A DNA stretch of 64,000 bases. Origin: Pseudomonas sp. GGS8. Its GTDB lineage: Bacteria > Pseudomonadota > Gammaproteobacteria > Pseudomonadales > Pseudomonadaceae. Both the position numbers and the translations under genes were made by a program. Location of the stretch: positions 4,405,501-4,469,500 of the forward strand of contig NZ_JALJWF010000001.1 of NCBI RefSeq assembly GCF_024168645.1, in the 5' to 3' direction. Below are positions 1 to 7,406 of the stretch, piece after piece (the stretch's first letter is position 1; each line of letters opens with the position of its first letter). A model generated the notes under the pieces. That model saw nothing but the letters and a program-made list of their open reading frames with translations. It was not told the origin of the DNA and made no database searches.

Positions 1-502
1 TGTCGGCCGAGCGCGCGCCCCAATCATAACCACCGAGCACGGCTTGTTTGATCTTCAGCGCATCCATGAAGTCGATGACGTCACTGGCCAGCGCAGCCGG
101 TTGGCCATTGCGAACGGTCTTATCGGACAGAAAATGCGTATCGCCATAACCACGCGCATACGGCATCAGCACTCGATAGCCCTTTGCGGCAAGCAACGGG
201 GCGACCTCGTCATAGCTGTGAATGTCGTACGGCCAGCCGTGCAGAAGAATCACCACCGGCCCGTCAGCCGGGCCTGTTTCGGCGTATGCCACGTCCAACA
301 GGCCGGCATTGACATGCTTGAGCGGGCCGAACGGGGAGGGTGTTGCATGAGTGGCGTCAGCATTGATCGCGGTTGGCTGCGCGGCTGCGGTCGTTTGTGC
401 GTGGGCCGCACCGAGAACGCCGAACAGGGTAAACGCGAGGATCGACGAGCCGACCAGGCGGTGGCGGGTTTTGCCGGTTTTGTTCTGCAGTGCCATCTTC
501 AT
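1..502 (-). CDS. Secreted alpha/beta hydrolase, epoxide hydrolase/dehalogenase-like (3' end outside window)
   Basis: The gene is read from an ATG at 502 and runs off the left edge, so about 167 N-terminal residues are visible. Residues 1-36 form a signal peptide (basic start, then a hydrophobic stretch ending AHA-Q). An alpha/beta-hydrolase core follows, with the oxyanion-loop motif HGWPYD and the nucleophile elbow GGYDWGARS. An Asp at the nucleophile position is typical of epoxide hydrolases and haloalkane dehalogenases rather than esterases. It is therefore probably a periplasmic hydrolase; the substrate is unknown. It is divergent from the VOC gene at 700. An alternative start is the ATG at 496. 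Confidence 0.8.
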   Translation of the reverse strand, partial: MKMALQNKTGKTRHRLVGSSILAFTLFGVLGAAHAQTTAAAQPTAINADATHATPSPFGPLKHVNAGLLDVAYAETGPADGPVVILLHGWPYDIHSYDEVAPLLAAKGYRVLMPYARGYGDTHFLSDKTVRNGQPAALASDVIDFMDALKIKQAVLGGYDWGARSAD

Positions 503-622
503 GTGATGTCTCCGTTGCAAGCCGTTGGCCAGGGGCTCTGGCTGATCCCCTCGAAACCTTGCTTGCATTTGAACGCGTCGACGTATCTGGCCTGTGTCGA
601 ATTGCAGGCCAGGTGAAAAACC

Positions 623-659
623 ATGTATCAAGAGGCTGGTCAGACACACTGTGATACAT
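623..659. promoter_or_regulatory. Inverted repeat between divergent hydrolase and VOC genes
   Basis: ATGTATCA (623-630) and TGATACAT (652-659) are perfect 8-base inverted arms with centres 29 bp apart. They lie in the 200-bp divergent intergenic region. The spacing is too wide for a terminator loop and fits a two-site operator. The assignment is inference only. Confidence 0.3.
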
Positions 660-699
660 AGCAGAGAGATCTCGGTATCAAATCGCATATCTGAAAAAG

Positions 700-1173
700 G
701 TGAGGCCATTGAAATTAAAGTTCAGCCACGTCGATGTGCTCGTCAAAGACCTCGAGGGAGCGTGCAGGTATTACGCCCGTGTCCTCAGCGCCAAAATTTC
801 AAAGACACTTGATTGGCAGCGCGACGGTTTGCATGTGCGCTATGCGATCGTCATGTTCGGAACGGAGCGCCTTATGCTGGTGCAACCGTTCACCGGAAAT
901 CTCAAGGCTCTGATGGACGCCAACGGCGAAGGCACAATCTACCGGCACTGTTATTCCACACCGGATATCGAGGCAGCCTACGACGAATTGATCGACGCAG
1001 GCGTTCAGCCGGAAAATGAGAACGGCAAGCCGCTGTCTCGCGACAATCTCCAGTCGCCAAGTGGGACGCGCATACTCTGGTTACCAAAACGCTTCGGGCA
1101 TTTTTCTATTGAGCTGCTTGAAGAGAAAGAGCTGGAGGCATTTATCAAGGATGCATTTGCCGAGGAGAGATGA
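700..1173 (+). CDS. VOC-superfamily protein (glyoxalase/epimerase-like)
   Basis: A 157-residue single-domain protein. The fold signature is FSHVDVLVKDLEGACRYYARVL at the start (betaalphabetabetabeta module with a possible metal-binding His) and a second module beginning YRHCYSTPDIEAAYDELIDAGV. This arrangement resembles methylmalonyl-CoA epimerase and lactoylglutathione-lyase relatives; a Glu near the end (SIELLEEKE) could complete the metal site. The start is a GTG at 700; no ATG is available upstream in frame. The substrate cannot be told from sequence. It stands alone, divergent from the secreted hydrolase. Confidence 0.75.
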   Translation: MRPLKLKFSHVDVLVKDLEGACRYYARVLSAKISKTLDWQRDGLHVRYAIVMFGTERLMLVQPFTGNLKALMDANGEGTIYRHCYSTPDIEAAYDELIDAGVQPENENGKPLSRDNLQSPSGTRILWLPKRFGHFSIELLEEKELEAFIKDAFAEER

Positions 1174-1248
1174 GGGAAGGCACTCGGTATCACCAGGCTG
1201 CGAGTTTATATAATCTCGCGAGATCTCTTGCACACTGAGGACTCCTGA

Positions 1249-1518
1249 ATGCAGTCTGACCAGACTAGGCTACTCGCGCTTGGGCTACTTGAAATCAGGA
1301 CATTGCTTGCTGATTACCTGGGCAGTGAAGTAGATGCTCCAATGAGCGTCCGCATCGCGGCTCATATGGCGTATGCACTCCACACTGAGGCGGAGGCTGC
1401 GTACAGCAACGCTGATTTTCATCTTGGTCACGCAACCATGAAAATCGCTGCGATCGATCAGATTCTTGGTGTCACGGATGCTGCCGCGTTATTGCGCAGG
1501 TTTAACGTCAAAGCATAG
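1249..1518 (+). CDS. Small conserved-looking protein of unknown function
   Basis: An 89-residue acidic, alpha-helical protein starting at an ATG with a purine-rich upstream stretch (GAGGACTCCTGA). I do not recognise the family. Its composition is Ala- and Leu-rich with no membrane segment and no Cys, and amphipathic helices are likely throughout (for example residues 30-60). It lies between the VOC gene and a convergent AraC regulator. Probably cytosolic. Confidence 0.55.
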   Translation: MQSDQTRLLALGLLEIRTLLADYLGSEVDAPMSVRIAAHMAYALHTEAEAAYSNADFHLGHATMKIAAIDQILGVTDAAALLRRFNVKA

Positions 1519-1620
1519 ATATGTTCCGGATAACGTTTATCCCGGATGTCTGCTTTTGGCCGCTGCAACCCTGAGCGGACACTCGTCAATGTCCGTCAGG
1601 GGCGAAAGTTGTTTGCTCCG

Positions 1621-2490
1621 CTATTGCAGCGGAACATACACGTCAGTTTGCCATTGATCCTGCGGCGTCTCGGGATAGACGCTCAGGTAATTGAAGAACA
1701 GCGGGTGGTCACGCAGTTCCTCTCCACTGGCAGGAAGCCAATCGCGGTAAATCGGATAGATCGTTTCACCGATGTGATCCGGTGACCCCATGTGTCGAAC
1801 CACGACGCAGCGACCGCCAGGAATGACGATCTCGCGCACACCGGACTCATTCGGCGCCACAGCCTCGTGAATCTCGCCGCAGATTGCGAAGCGGAATGCT
1901 TGTGGAGGTGTCGTATCGGGGTTGCCATAGGGAATGCCGAAGGTGCGACTCGATGCCACCGGCGACTGTCCGCTCTGCATACGCCATTCGATGAACTTGC
2001 GCACGCTCTCATTGACGAGCCCGGCGGGTCCGCAGTGTTCAAGCGCTGCTACCCTGATTTCAGCGAATTCCACGATTCGTACTTGCATGATGATAGTCCT
2101 GGAAAAGTGAGGGATTGCGAATACCGCATTCCAGACCTGCCAGTTCGGTTCCTTCCTGAACGCACTCGGCGTCATACCGAATGCCCGCCTGAACGCCCTG
2201 CAAAATGCCTCGGGGCTTTCAAAGCCGGCACCGAGTGCGGCGTCCAGTATCGAGTGATCCGCTGAGGCGGCCAGGCGATGTGCCGCGCGTCGTAGCCGCA
2301 TCAGTTGCACATAACGTGAGACCGGCACTCCTGCGAACGCGGTGAACTGTCGATGGAAGTGAAACGCCGAAAAATTCGCCACGTGGCTCAACGTCTTCAC
2401 CGACAGGTCACCTTCGAGATTGGCATCAATGTAGGTGAGTACGGCGTTGAAGCGTTTGGTGTAAGCGAAGTTGCTCGGCATGTCAGACAC
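1621..2490 (-). CDS. AraC-family regulator with GyrI-like effector domain
   Basis: A 289-residue protein. Residues about 10-115 are an AraC/XylS double helix-turn-helix (second HTH: SPEAFCRAFRRAFGMTPSAFR). Residues about 135-289 form a GyrI/Rob-type small-molecule-binding domain (QVRIVEFAEIRVAALEHCGP ... YPETPQDQWQTDVYVPLQ). This DNA-binding plus GyrI arrangement is that of Rob/SoxS-like activators that sense amphipathic compounds. The length is normal for the class. It is monocistronic, and its target genes are not evident from the neighbourhood. Confidence 0.88.
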   Translation of the reverse strand: MSDMPSNFAYTKRFNAVLTYIDANLEGDLSVKTLSHVANFSAFHFHRQFTAFAGVPVSRYVQLMRLRRAAHRLAASADHSILDAALGAGFESPEAFCRAFRRAFGMTPSAFRKEPNWQVWNAVFAIPHFSRTIIMQVRIVEFAEIRVAALEHCGPAGLVNESVRKFIEWRMQSGQSPVASSRTFGIPYGNPDTTPPQAFRFAICGEIHEAVAPNESGVREIVIPGGRCVVVRHMGSPDHIGETIYPIYRDWLPASGEELRDHPLFFNYLSVYPETPQDQWQTDVYVPLQ

Positions 2491-2639
2491 TGGGAAAAGG
2501 CTCCTGGAGGTACGGTCGGCAATAGAATCGACTATAGCGGCGTGAACGCGCCTAGCCGCGGTTGCTCAAGGTACGTTTTGGGTGGGCCAATGCGATCTCT
2601 CCCAAGGCGATGTAAAGGTCGGGGGGTATTCAAGGTGCC

Positions 2640-2885
2640 CAGTTCTGGCCGGTTGCTGTCTATCGCGAAGGGATGCAATCGACCGATTCTGTTGAAAAAG
2701 TCGGTTCTTCCAGACTGCCGCATATTGACCGCAGAAAATGCCTTTTTTGCGCGCTGCTACGCGAAATCCGAGCCCGGAATCCTCTGCTCAATGTAAAGAT
2801 TTCAATCTCAAACGCGTACTTTTCTACCGTGGAAACCATCGCCGACTTTTTCAACAGAATCGACCCATAGCTGTCCTTCGCCAAG
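2640..2885. repeat. Dispersed palindromic repeat, interrupted by MITE copy A
   Basis: The left half reads TTCTGGCCGGTTGCTGTC...ATGCAATCGACC (2642-2684) and the right half resumes CCCATAGCTG after 2865. The uninterrupted form, seen elsewhere in the window (for example 6054-6093 and 11253-11296), is a ~55-bp imperfect hairpin bounded by CTGCTTTTGGCC and GACCCAAAGCAG. The repeat recurs at least a dozen times in intergenic positions here. Confidence 0.7.
2685..2861 (+). mobile_element. MITE-like non-autonomous element, copy A
   Basis: A 177-bp element with perfect 20-bp terminal inverted repeats: GATTCTGTTGAAAAAGTCGG at 2685-2704 and its reverse complement at 2842-2861. It is flanked by a 4-bp direct duplication GACC (2681-2684 and 2862-2865). 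It is too short to encode a transposase. Near-identical copies lie at 7007-7184, 13287-13398 (left-truncated), 23571-23748 (reverse) and 40114-40289. Confidence 0.85.
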
Positions 2886-2923
2886 GACAGCAGATGGCCA
2901 ATCTCCGGGCGAAAGCTCAACGA

Positions 2924-3541
2924 CTAACTTTGGTTTTTACAGACGTTGTAAACCCGATTCTGGTCCATTAATTCAACGCGCTGCCCATATCCTGTCATCA
3001 TAACGAGCTTTCGTTCAGTGATCCCGGTTGGCTGATAGGACTTTCCCTGGGCATCGATGTGAGGACGGAAGCCGGCGGCTGTCATCTCATCGATCAGCTT
3101 TTTTCGTAGGGGGACGTCAATAAGCCCTCTGTTGTTGCCGGTAGTAAGAAATACGGGGCGATCGGCTTTCAATAACCACACCGGCTGCGCGCTTACATCA
3201 CCGTTGAAAATGTACATGCAGTCGGTTGAGGCACTGGTGAATTCAGCCTGGCGAACGTAATGGCCTTTCTCATACCCGACAAGTGTGAGTAAGCCGGGTT
3301 GGACCAGCGCAAGTGTATCTACCGTATCCATGCCTTCCTTTTGAACGCCATACTCAAAATAGGACCATTTCAGAGGGAGCATTCCTGGCGGTAAATGCTC
3401 CAAGTGAAGGTCTTGTTTCATACGGGCTAAATCTTCAGGTGATTCATAGGGAACTGTACTGCTGCATGCAGCAATCAGCGCGGCGCAGCTTCCAGCTAGT
3501 AGCATGTTTAGGAGGTTCACTGTCACTCTCCGTGTGTCCAA
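2924..3541 (-). CDS. Predicted outer-membrane or periplasmic lipoprotein
   Basis: A 205-residue protein with an N-terminal hydrophobic signal ending in the lipobox LIAAC (Cys26), then CSSTVPYESPEDLARMKQDL. The mature part is soluble with a few Cys residues and no recognised catalytic motif. It resembles the lipoprotein at 40482-41075 in layout: lipobox, a 'Y-x-(S/T)-P' motif, a helical segment, then a Cys-containing beta-rich body. The two may be distant paralogues. Function unknown. Confidence 0.7.
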   Translation of the reverse strand: MDTRRVTVNLLNMLLAGSCAALIAACSSTVPYESPEDLARMKQDLHLEHLPPGMLPLKWSYFEYGVQKEGMDTVDTLALVQPGLLTLVGYEKGHYVRQAEFTSASTDCMYIFNGDVSAQPVWLLKADRPVFLTTGNNRGLIDVPLRKKLIDEMTAAGFRPHIDAQGKSYQPTGITERKLVMMTGYGQRVELMDQNRVYNVCKNQS

Positions 3542-3773
3542 AAATATGTGTCGGCATTGGCCAACTGAATAGGTGGCCGGATGCTATCAGAAAGACGGCA
3601 GATTTCATGTTTAGAGCTTTCCATTTTGGCCGTTTTCTTCTCGTTATCACGGGCTACTCCAAGTCTTTGGCTACGCTTCTCAATGACCTTTTGGCCGATT
3701 GCTGTCGGTTGTCAAACCGTTGGCAGGGGCGATCAGATCAATGCAATACATGAGCAATAGCCGACTGTACACC

Positions 3774-4259
3774 TCAGTAGAAGCGATCTTCCTGCTTCAT
3801 GGCAGAAATGCGGCTTATTGTTCTGAACGAGATGCCAAGAAACAACAATGCCAGCAATACACCGCCAGTCATGATGAAAAAGCCGGGGCGGTAGGTGTGT
3901 AGTTCGGTTGTGATACTACTGACTCGCGGGAACCAGCGTGAGTAAAGCAGCGAAATATCCTGACCCACTTCATATTGGGGGCGTTCGGCATAACGCTCGT
4001 CCCAGTATTCGCCATCGTGAACTTGGCGGTCGTAATCGACATATTGGTAGTGAATTATTTTGGCCATGTTGGTTCTTGGGATATTTTCCAGCTGCGTCAC
4101 TGTGCCCGTGACCTCAACCGCGCTAAATTGGATGGTCGCATAGATTGATCCCTGGTGCCGTGCCATAGCGGCCAGTGATAGCAGTACACAGCAAGCAATG
4201 GTCAGCAGGATTATTCGGTTGTACAGATGATCTTTTTCTGCTTCGCGTGGATAAAACAT
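3774..4259 (-). CDS. DUF3592-like membrane protein
   Basis: From the ATG at 4259 this gives 161 residues; the start is supported by AAGGA seven bases upstream, while the in-frame extension to 4418 lacks a good ribosome site. One membrane segment lies near residues 17-37 and a second near 125-147, enclosing a domain with VTGTVTQLENIPRTNMAKIIHYQYVDYDRQVHDG, the beta-rich pattern of DUF3592 proteins (a substituted 'bulk' domain between two helices). Function unknown; probably in the inner membrane. Confidence 0.65.
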   Translation of the reverse strand: MFYPREAEKDHLYNRIILLTIACCVLLSLAAMARHQGSIYATIQFSAVEVTGTVTQLENIPRTNMAKIIHYQYVDYDRQVHDGEYWDERYAERPQYEVGQDISLLYSRWFPRVSSITTELHTYRPGFFIMTGGVLLALLFLGISFRTISRISAMKQEDRFY

Positions 4260-4516
4260 CTTACGGTCCTTTGCATGAGGGCATTCAGCAACCGTGTCGG
4301 CGACTAAACCGGTTACTTGAGGTACTTCAGCGTTTATGGCTATTTTCGGACATTCCGTCGGCGGGCGAAGACGGCGTGTCCTGGGATCGTTCGGAGAGAG
4401 ACTGAGCGTGCATGGCACACCGTATATCCAGTTTCATCGCAATCACTGAGTGAGCACTTTTGATCGACTGTTGCCCGTTGTAAGGGCCGCCATCGACTGG
4501 AAGTGGACTTTCAAGC

Positions 4517-4828
4517 TTAGTCATCGCGAATTGGTTTTACGAGCAACAGTTCGTAGGTCAAATCTCCTTCATAAAATGTGGTGCACCATTCTTGAAAGCC
4601 CGACCGGGGCTCGCACAATAGACGGACGATGAGTCAGTACTCCGTACTAAAAGTTTCTTTGACGACTGCGATATCTCCAGGCACCGCATCACGAGCATTT
4701 ATCCAATCAAAATACACAGCCTTCGTAGAATCGACGTGGGTCAGTTTTATGAAGTCGCCTTTGGAAAGTGTCGTAGCTGTCGTTAATGCCTCATACAGGT
4801 TCAGATAAGGACCTCGTTCGAGTGACCG
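4517..4828 (-). pseudogene. Frameshifted, N-terminally truncated orphan gene
   Basis: Two adjacent reading frames on the minus strand look like parts of one protein. The first, from about 4828 to 4634, reads ERGPYLNLYEALTTATTLSK...DWINARDAVPGDIAVVKE and ends TEY-stop. The second, 4634 down to the TAA at 4517, ends GFQEWCTTFYEGDLTYELLL-VKPIRDD. The composition of both is protein-like, no start codon precedes the first, and the join near 4634 needs a frameshift. The size and local company of small orphan genes suggest a former immunity-type protein, but that is inference. Confidence 0.45.
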
Positions 4829-4952
4829 CTACTGGCCGATATCTGCCTGTCTCCACGTGCTGCAACCGAACCAGAGGTGTCAGCAACCAGTGTCAGTACG
4901 GAAGCCGGGGCTCGCTCCGTATTCTCCACTGAGAACCATCGCCTTCTTCCGA

Positions 4953-5312
4953 CTACCACACCAAGATGGGAAATATATCGCGCCGCGTACTCACGACATA
5001 AGACTCCAATCCATTTTTCTCAGGAAAGATTTTCAAGATCATTTTCGTACTGAAGGTGATGGTGAAAACCCCAGAATTATCAATTGAAAAACTTTCTACA
5101 TCGAGGTTTAGAAAGTCGAAAAGTAAAGGGCTGGTGGCAGAGTCTTCACCATGCCCCCACTTGCATACCCTATTGATATCACAAACGAATGGGCACTGAA
5201 TTAACACGCTAGCCATATCACCAAAAAGCAGGATCTGCGAACCGATCCCGACAGTTACACCTGTTAGCGCGGAAGGAATCATTTCGGCCAAATCTGAATC
5301 ATTTATCATCAT
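4953..5312 (-). CDS. Small protein of unknown function
   Basis: A 119-residue acidic protein (MMINDSDLAEMIPSALTGV...). It has alternating hydrophobic strands, one CxxxxxxC-like pair near residues 40-49 and no signal or membrane segment. I do not recognise the family. Size, acidity and the AT-richer base composition are like those of contact- or T6SS-immunity genes stranded in orphan arrays, but no toxin lies beside it. Confidence 0.45.
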   Translation of the reverse strand: MMINDSDLAEMIPSALTGVTVGIGSQILLFGDMASVLIQCPFVCDINRVCKWGHGEDSATSPLLFDFLNLDVESFSIDNSGVFTITFSTKMILKIFPEKNGLESYVVSTRRDIFPILVW

Positions 5313-5529
5313 TCCGTGCTCTTTTCATACAGGTGGTTATCGAAGAATCATAGGCCTGAATCGGCTCTCATTTGATAGGCAGATCATATGTCCATTTGTT
5401 AGGGCGGCCACCCAGGCTGACCGTCCGATTCTGGCCGCTCTTGGCCGGTTGCTCGCGGTCGCGAAGGTCTTCAATGGGCCGAACTCGGCCGACCGCATTG
5501 AGGGCACCTAGTGATAGAAAGGTTGAGCA

Positions 5530-5991
5530 TCAGATACGGTCAAATTCTTCGATGCCGGTGACCTGCCCGTGAAGTCCAACCACTGTCCGTTTCCATGGCC
5601 CAGCACATGCGAATTTAGCCGCAATCTCAAAAATGAAAGAAACGACTTCGCCAGAGGTTGGCCATTCAGTACAAGGTATGGTCATTTCATCCACGAATCT
5701 TTGAGTCTCGGACAGAATTGTGGCCGTGACTATAACTGTTGGCTTAGTATGAAATGAAGACTTATCCAATTCCATTTTAGCCGCCCCAAGACAATCAAGA
5801 ACGCCTAGAGCATCTTCAAAGTAGTCGCCTTGTGGCGCAGACCGGCCACTAAGAACCATCGCGTAAGCAGCGATGGCACGTTTGGCATCATCGCCCAATA
5901 CTCGTCGTTGGAGTAACGCCAGCTCCGAGAGGCTTTGGCAACCGGACGCAGGACCAAATATTTCGCGTTCATTCATTCTATGAGAATCCAT
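5530..5991 (-). CDS. Protein of unknown function
   Basis: A 153-residue, mostly helical soluble protein (MDSHRMNEREIFGPASG...), with an internal start also possible at residue 6. The segment LGDDAKRAIAAYAMVLSGRSAPQGDYFEDALGVLDCLGA could form helical hairpins, and a beta-rich end contains TPCTEWPTSGEVVSFIFEIAAKF-like alternation. No family is recognised. It sits between repeat-rich intergenic regions in the hypothetical-gene cluster 2.9-6.8 kb. Confidence 0.45.
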   Translation of the reverse strand: MDSHRMNEREIFGPASGCQSLSELALLQRRVLGDDAKRAIAAYAMVLSGRSAPQGDYFEDALGVLDCLGAAKMELDKSSFHTKPTVIVTATILSETQRFVDEMTIPCTEWPTSGEVVSFIFEIAAKFACAGPWKRTVVGLHGQVTGIEEFDRI

Positions 5992-6002
5992 ATTTTCTTT
6001 TG

Positions 6003-6105
6003 CGGTGACCGGCAGGTTCTAGCCGTTTTCTGCCTGTCGCCACTGGCAGTTATGGGTCGTTTTCTGCCTGTCGCGAGAGGCAGAAAACGACCCAAAGCTG
6101 CCTTT
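6003..6105. repeat. Dispersed palindromic repeat (tandem pair, one perfect hairpin)
   Basis: It contains a perfect 15-base inverted repeat: GGGTCGTTTTCTGCC (6054-6068) and GGCAGAAAACGACCC (6079-6093) with a 10-base loop, preceded by a second partial unit (AGCCGTTTTCTGCCTGTCGC, 6021-6040). It belongs to the dispersed family described at 2640-2885. There is no U-tract, so it is not a simple terminator. Confidence 0.75.
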
Positions 6106-6266
6106 TGTGAGCTGCTAACGGACAGAATAGGTCTAACGTATCGCTGTTTGGTTTACATTCGAGAACCCGAGACTGAATTTGTCAGCCGAAGACCTACCAA
6201 GCTTCGTGGTTGCCTTGGCCAGCACTGTAGCTGTAACTTCGATCTTCAGTTAGCGAGGGTATCTCA

Positions 6267-6830
6267 TTGAACGACTCAGAACATCTGAAAGAACTGTGCG
6301 CCCGTTTCAACTCAGGAGAACATCTGAGCTTTACGTTTTTCTGGGGGCACCAGCGTAACAAAATTGTCGTCACGGCTTCGTGCTTCAGCCAATGGTTCGA
6401 GGCCGGGTTTATTGTCGAGGGTCAACATTACCCGACGGCCGAACACTTCATGATGGCCGAGAAAGCGGCCTTGTTCGACGATCAGGAAATTCGTGCGCAG
6501 GTGCTCCGCGCTCCTACTCCTAATGCCGCCAAAGCACTTGGCCGCAACGTGCGCGGATTTAATGATAAGGTTTGGCTGCAACACCGATACGACATCGTCG
6601 TTCGAGCGAACCAGGCGAAGTTCTCTCAGAATCCGCAGTTAAACGAATATCTTCTACAAACCGGTTCGCGTGTTATTGTCGAAGCGAGCCCGGTTGATAA
6701 CATCTGGGGTATAGGGCTCGCACAGGACAACGCGGATGCGAACAATCCAAATCTGTGGAAAGGCTTGAATCTACTGGGATTTGCGCTGATGCAGGTGCGG
6801 GACGGGGCCAGTATGCCAGCCCCAATGTAG
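6267..6830 (+). CDS. NADAR-family protein (YbiA-like N-glycosidase)
   Basis: A 187-residue NADAR-domain protein. Family hallmarks seen are FTFFWGHQ near residue 23, then CFSQWFEAGFIVEG, the catalytic-loop motif YPTAEHFMMAEKAALF, and the closing NIWGIGLAQ...NLWKGLNLLGFALM. E. coli YbiA-type members hydrolyse the N-glycosidic bond of riboflavin-pathway intermediates, and related domains reverse ADP-ribose-type modifications or act in phage defence. The start is a TTG at 6267 with GAGGGT upstream; no ATG fits. It is a single gene next to repeats. Confidence 0.85.
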   Translation: MNDSEHLKELCARFNSGEHLSFTFFWGHQRNKIVVTASCFSQWFEAGFIVEGQHYPTAEHFMMAEKAALFDDQEIRAQVLRAPTPNAAKALGRNVRGFNDKVWLQHRYDIVVRANQAKFSQNPQLNEYLLQTGSRVIVEASPVDNIWGIGLAQDNADANNPNLWKGLNLLGFALMQVRDGASMPAPM

Positions 6831-6958
6831 CGACCTGACCTTACTCGCAAAACGCCGAAGCCTTGGCCAACGCCAGGGCTTCTTGCGTGCGGCCTTATTA
6901 AGACAGCGCGTCAATCAACAAAAGCGGAGTCACCGAATTTTCGTCGATACCTTCGAGC

Positions 6959-7197
6959 GGCTGCTTTTGGCCGACTGCTGCCTGTTGCGAAGGGCAGCAG
7001 TCGACCGATTCTGTTGAAAAAGTCGGTTCTTCCAGACTGTCTGCATACTGACCGCTGAAAACACCTTTTTTGCGCGCCGCTACGCGAAATCTGAGCCCGG
7101 AATCCTCTGCTAAATGTAAAGATTTCAATCTCAAGCGCGTACTTTTCTGCCATGGAAACCATGGCCGACTTTTTCAACAGAATTGACCCAAAGCAGC
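6959..7197. repeat. Dispersed palindromic repeat, interrupted by MITE copy B
   Basis: Left half GGCTGCTTTTGGCC...GGGCAGCAGTCGACC (6959-7006); right half GACCCAAAGCAGCC (7185-7198). Joining the two gives a textbook ~55-bp copy of the dispersed hairpin, showing that the MITE inserted within the GACC just before the CCAAAGCAG end. Confidence 0.75.
7007..7184 (+). mobile_element. MITE-like element, copy B
   Basis: A 178-bp copy of the element at 2685-2861, with its TIR starting GATTCTG at 7007 and ending CAGAATT at 7184, and target duplication GACC (7003-7006 and 7185-7188). The last base of the right TIR has changed (C to T), making the TIR 19/20. Confidence 0.85.
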
Positions 7198-7289
7198 CCT
7201 CGGGAAAGGCAGTTACGGCCAATGGCGGACATGAAGAACGGCACCTGCGCTGGTGGTGTACGCACGGCATCGGGATGGTGCTGCATCCG

Positions 7290-7400
7290 ATCATTGATCG
7301 AGATTGCGGTGACTTCTCGATATGCCGCCGCTCGGCGGCACGGGCGAAATGACGTATCTTCGGCGACGGCGATGAAACACCGCAAATGGCGCAGCGCCAT
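7290..7400 (-). pseudogene. N-terminal fragment of a LysR-family regulator, frameshifted
   Basis: From the ATG at 7400 the minus strand reads MALRHLRCFIAVAEDTSF, then the frame must shift to continue FARAAERRHIEKSPQSRSM. Together this is the first ~37 residues of a LysR HTH (consensus M-LRHLRCFIAVAEE-HFARAAERLHIEQSPLSRAI). No effector domain follows. LysR genes of this subtype commonly accompany integrative conjugative elements, and the relaxase debris at 10858-11020 supports that origin. Confidence 0.65.
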
Positions 7401-7406
7401 CCAGCT

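Noticed and set aside
44..616. Long plus-strand frame over the left end
   Set aside because: It is the antisense of the secreted alpha/beta hydrolase, whose motifs (signal peptide, HGWPYD, GGYDWG) read well on the minus strand.
2660..2920. Protein frames inside the MITE copies (VEKYAFEIEIFTLSRGFRARIS-type)
   Set aside because: They recur only because the element recurs; no start, no family match, and the frames run into flanking sequence differently in each copy.
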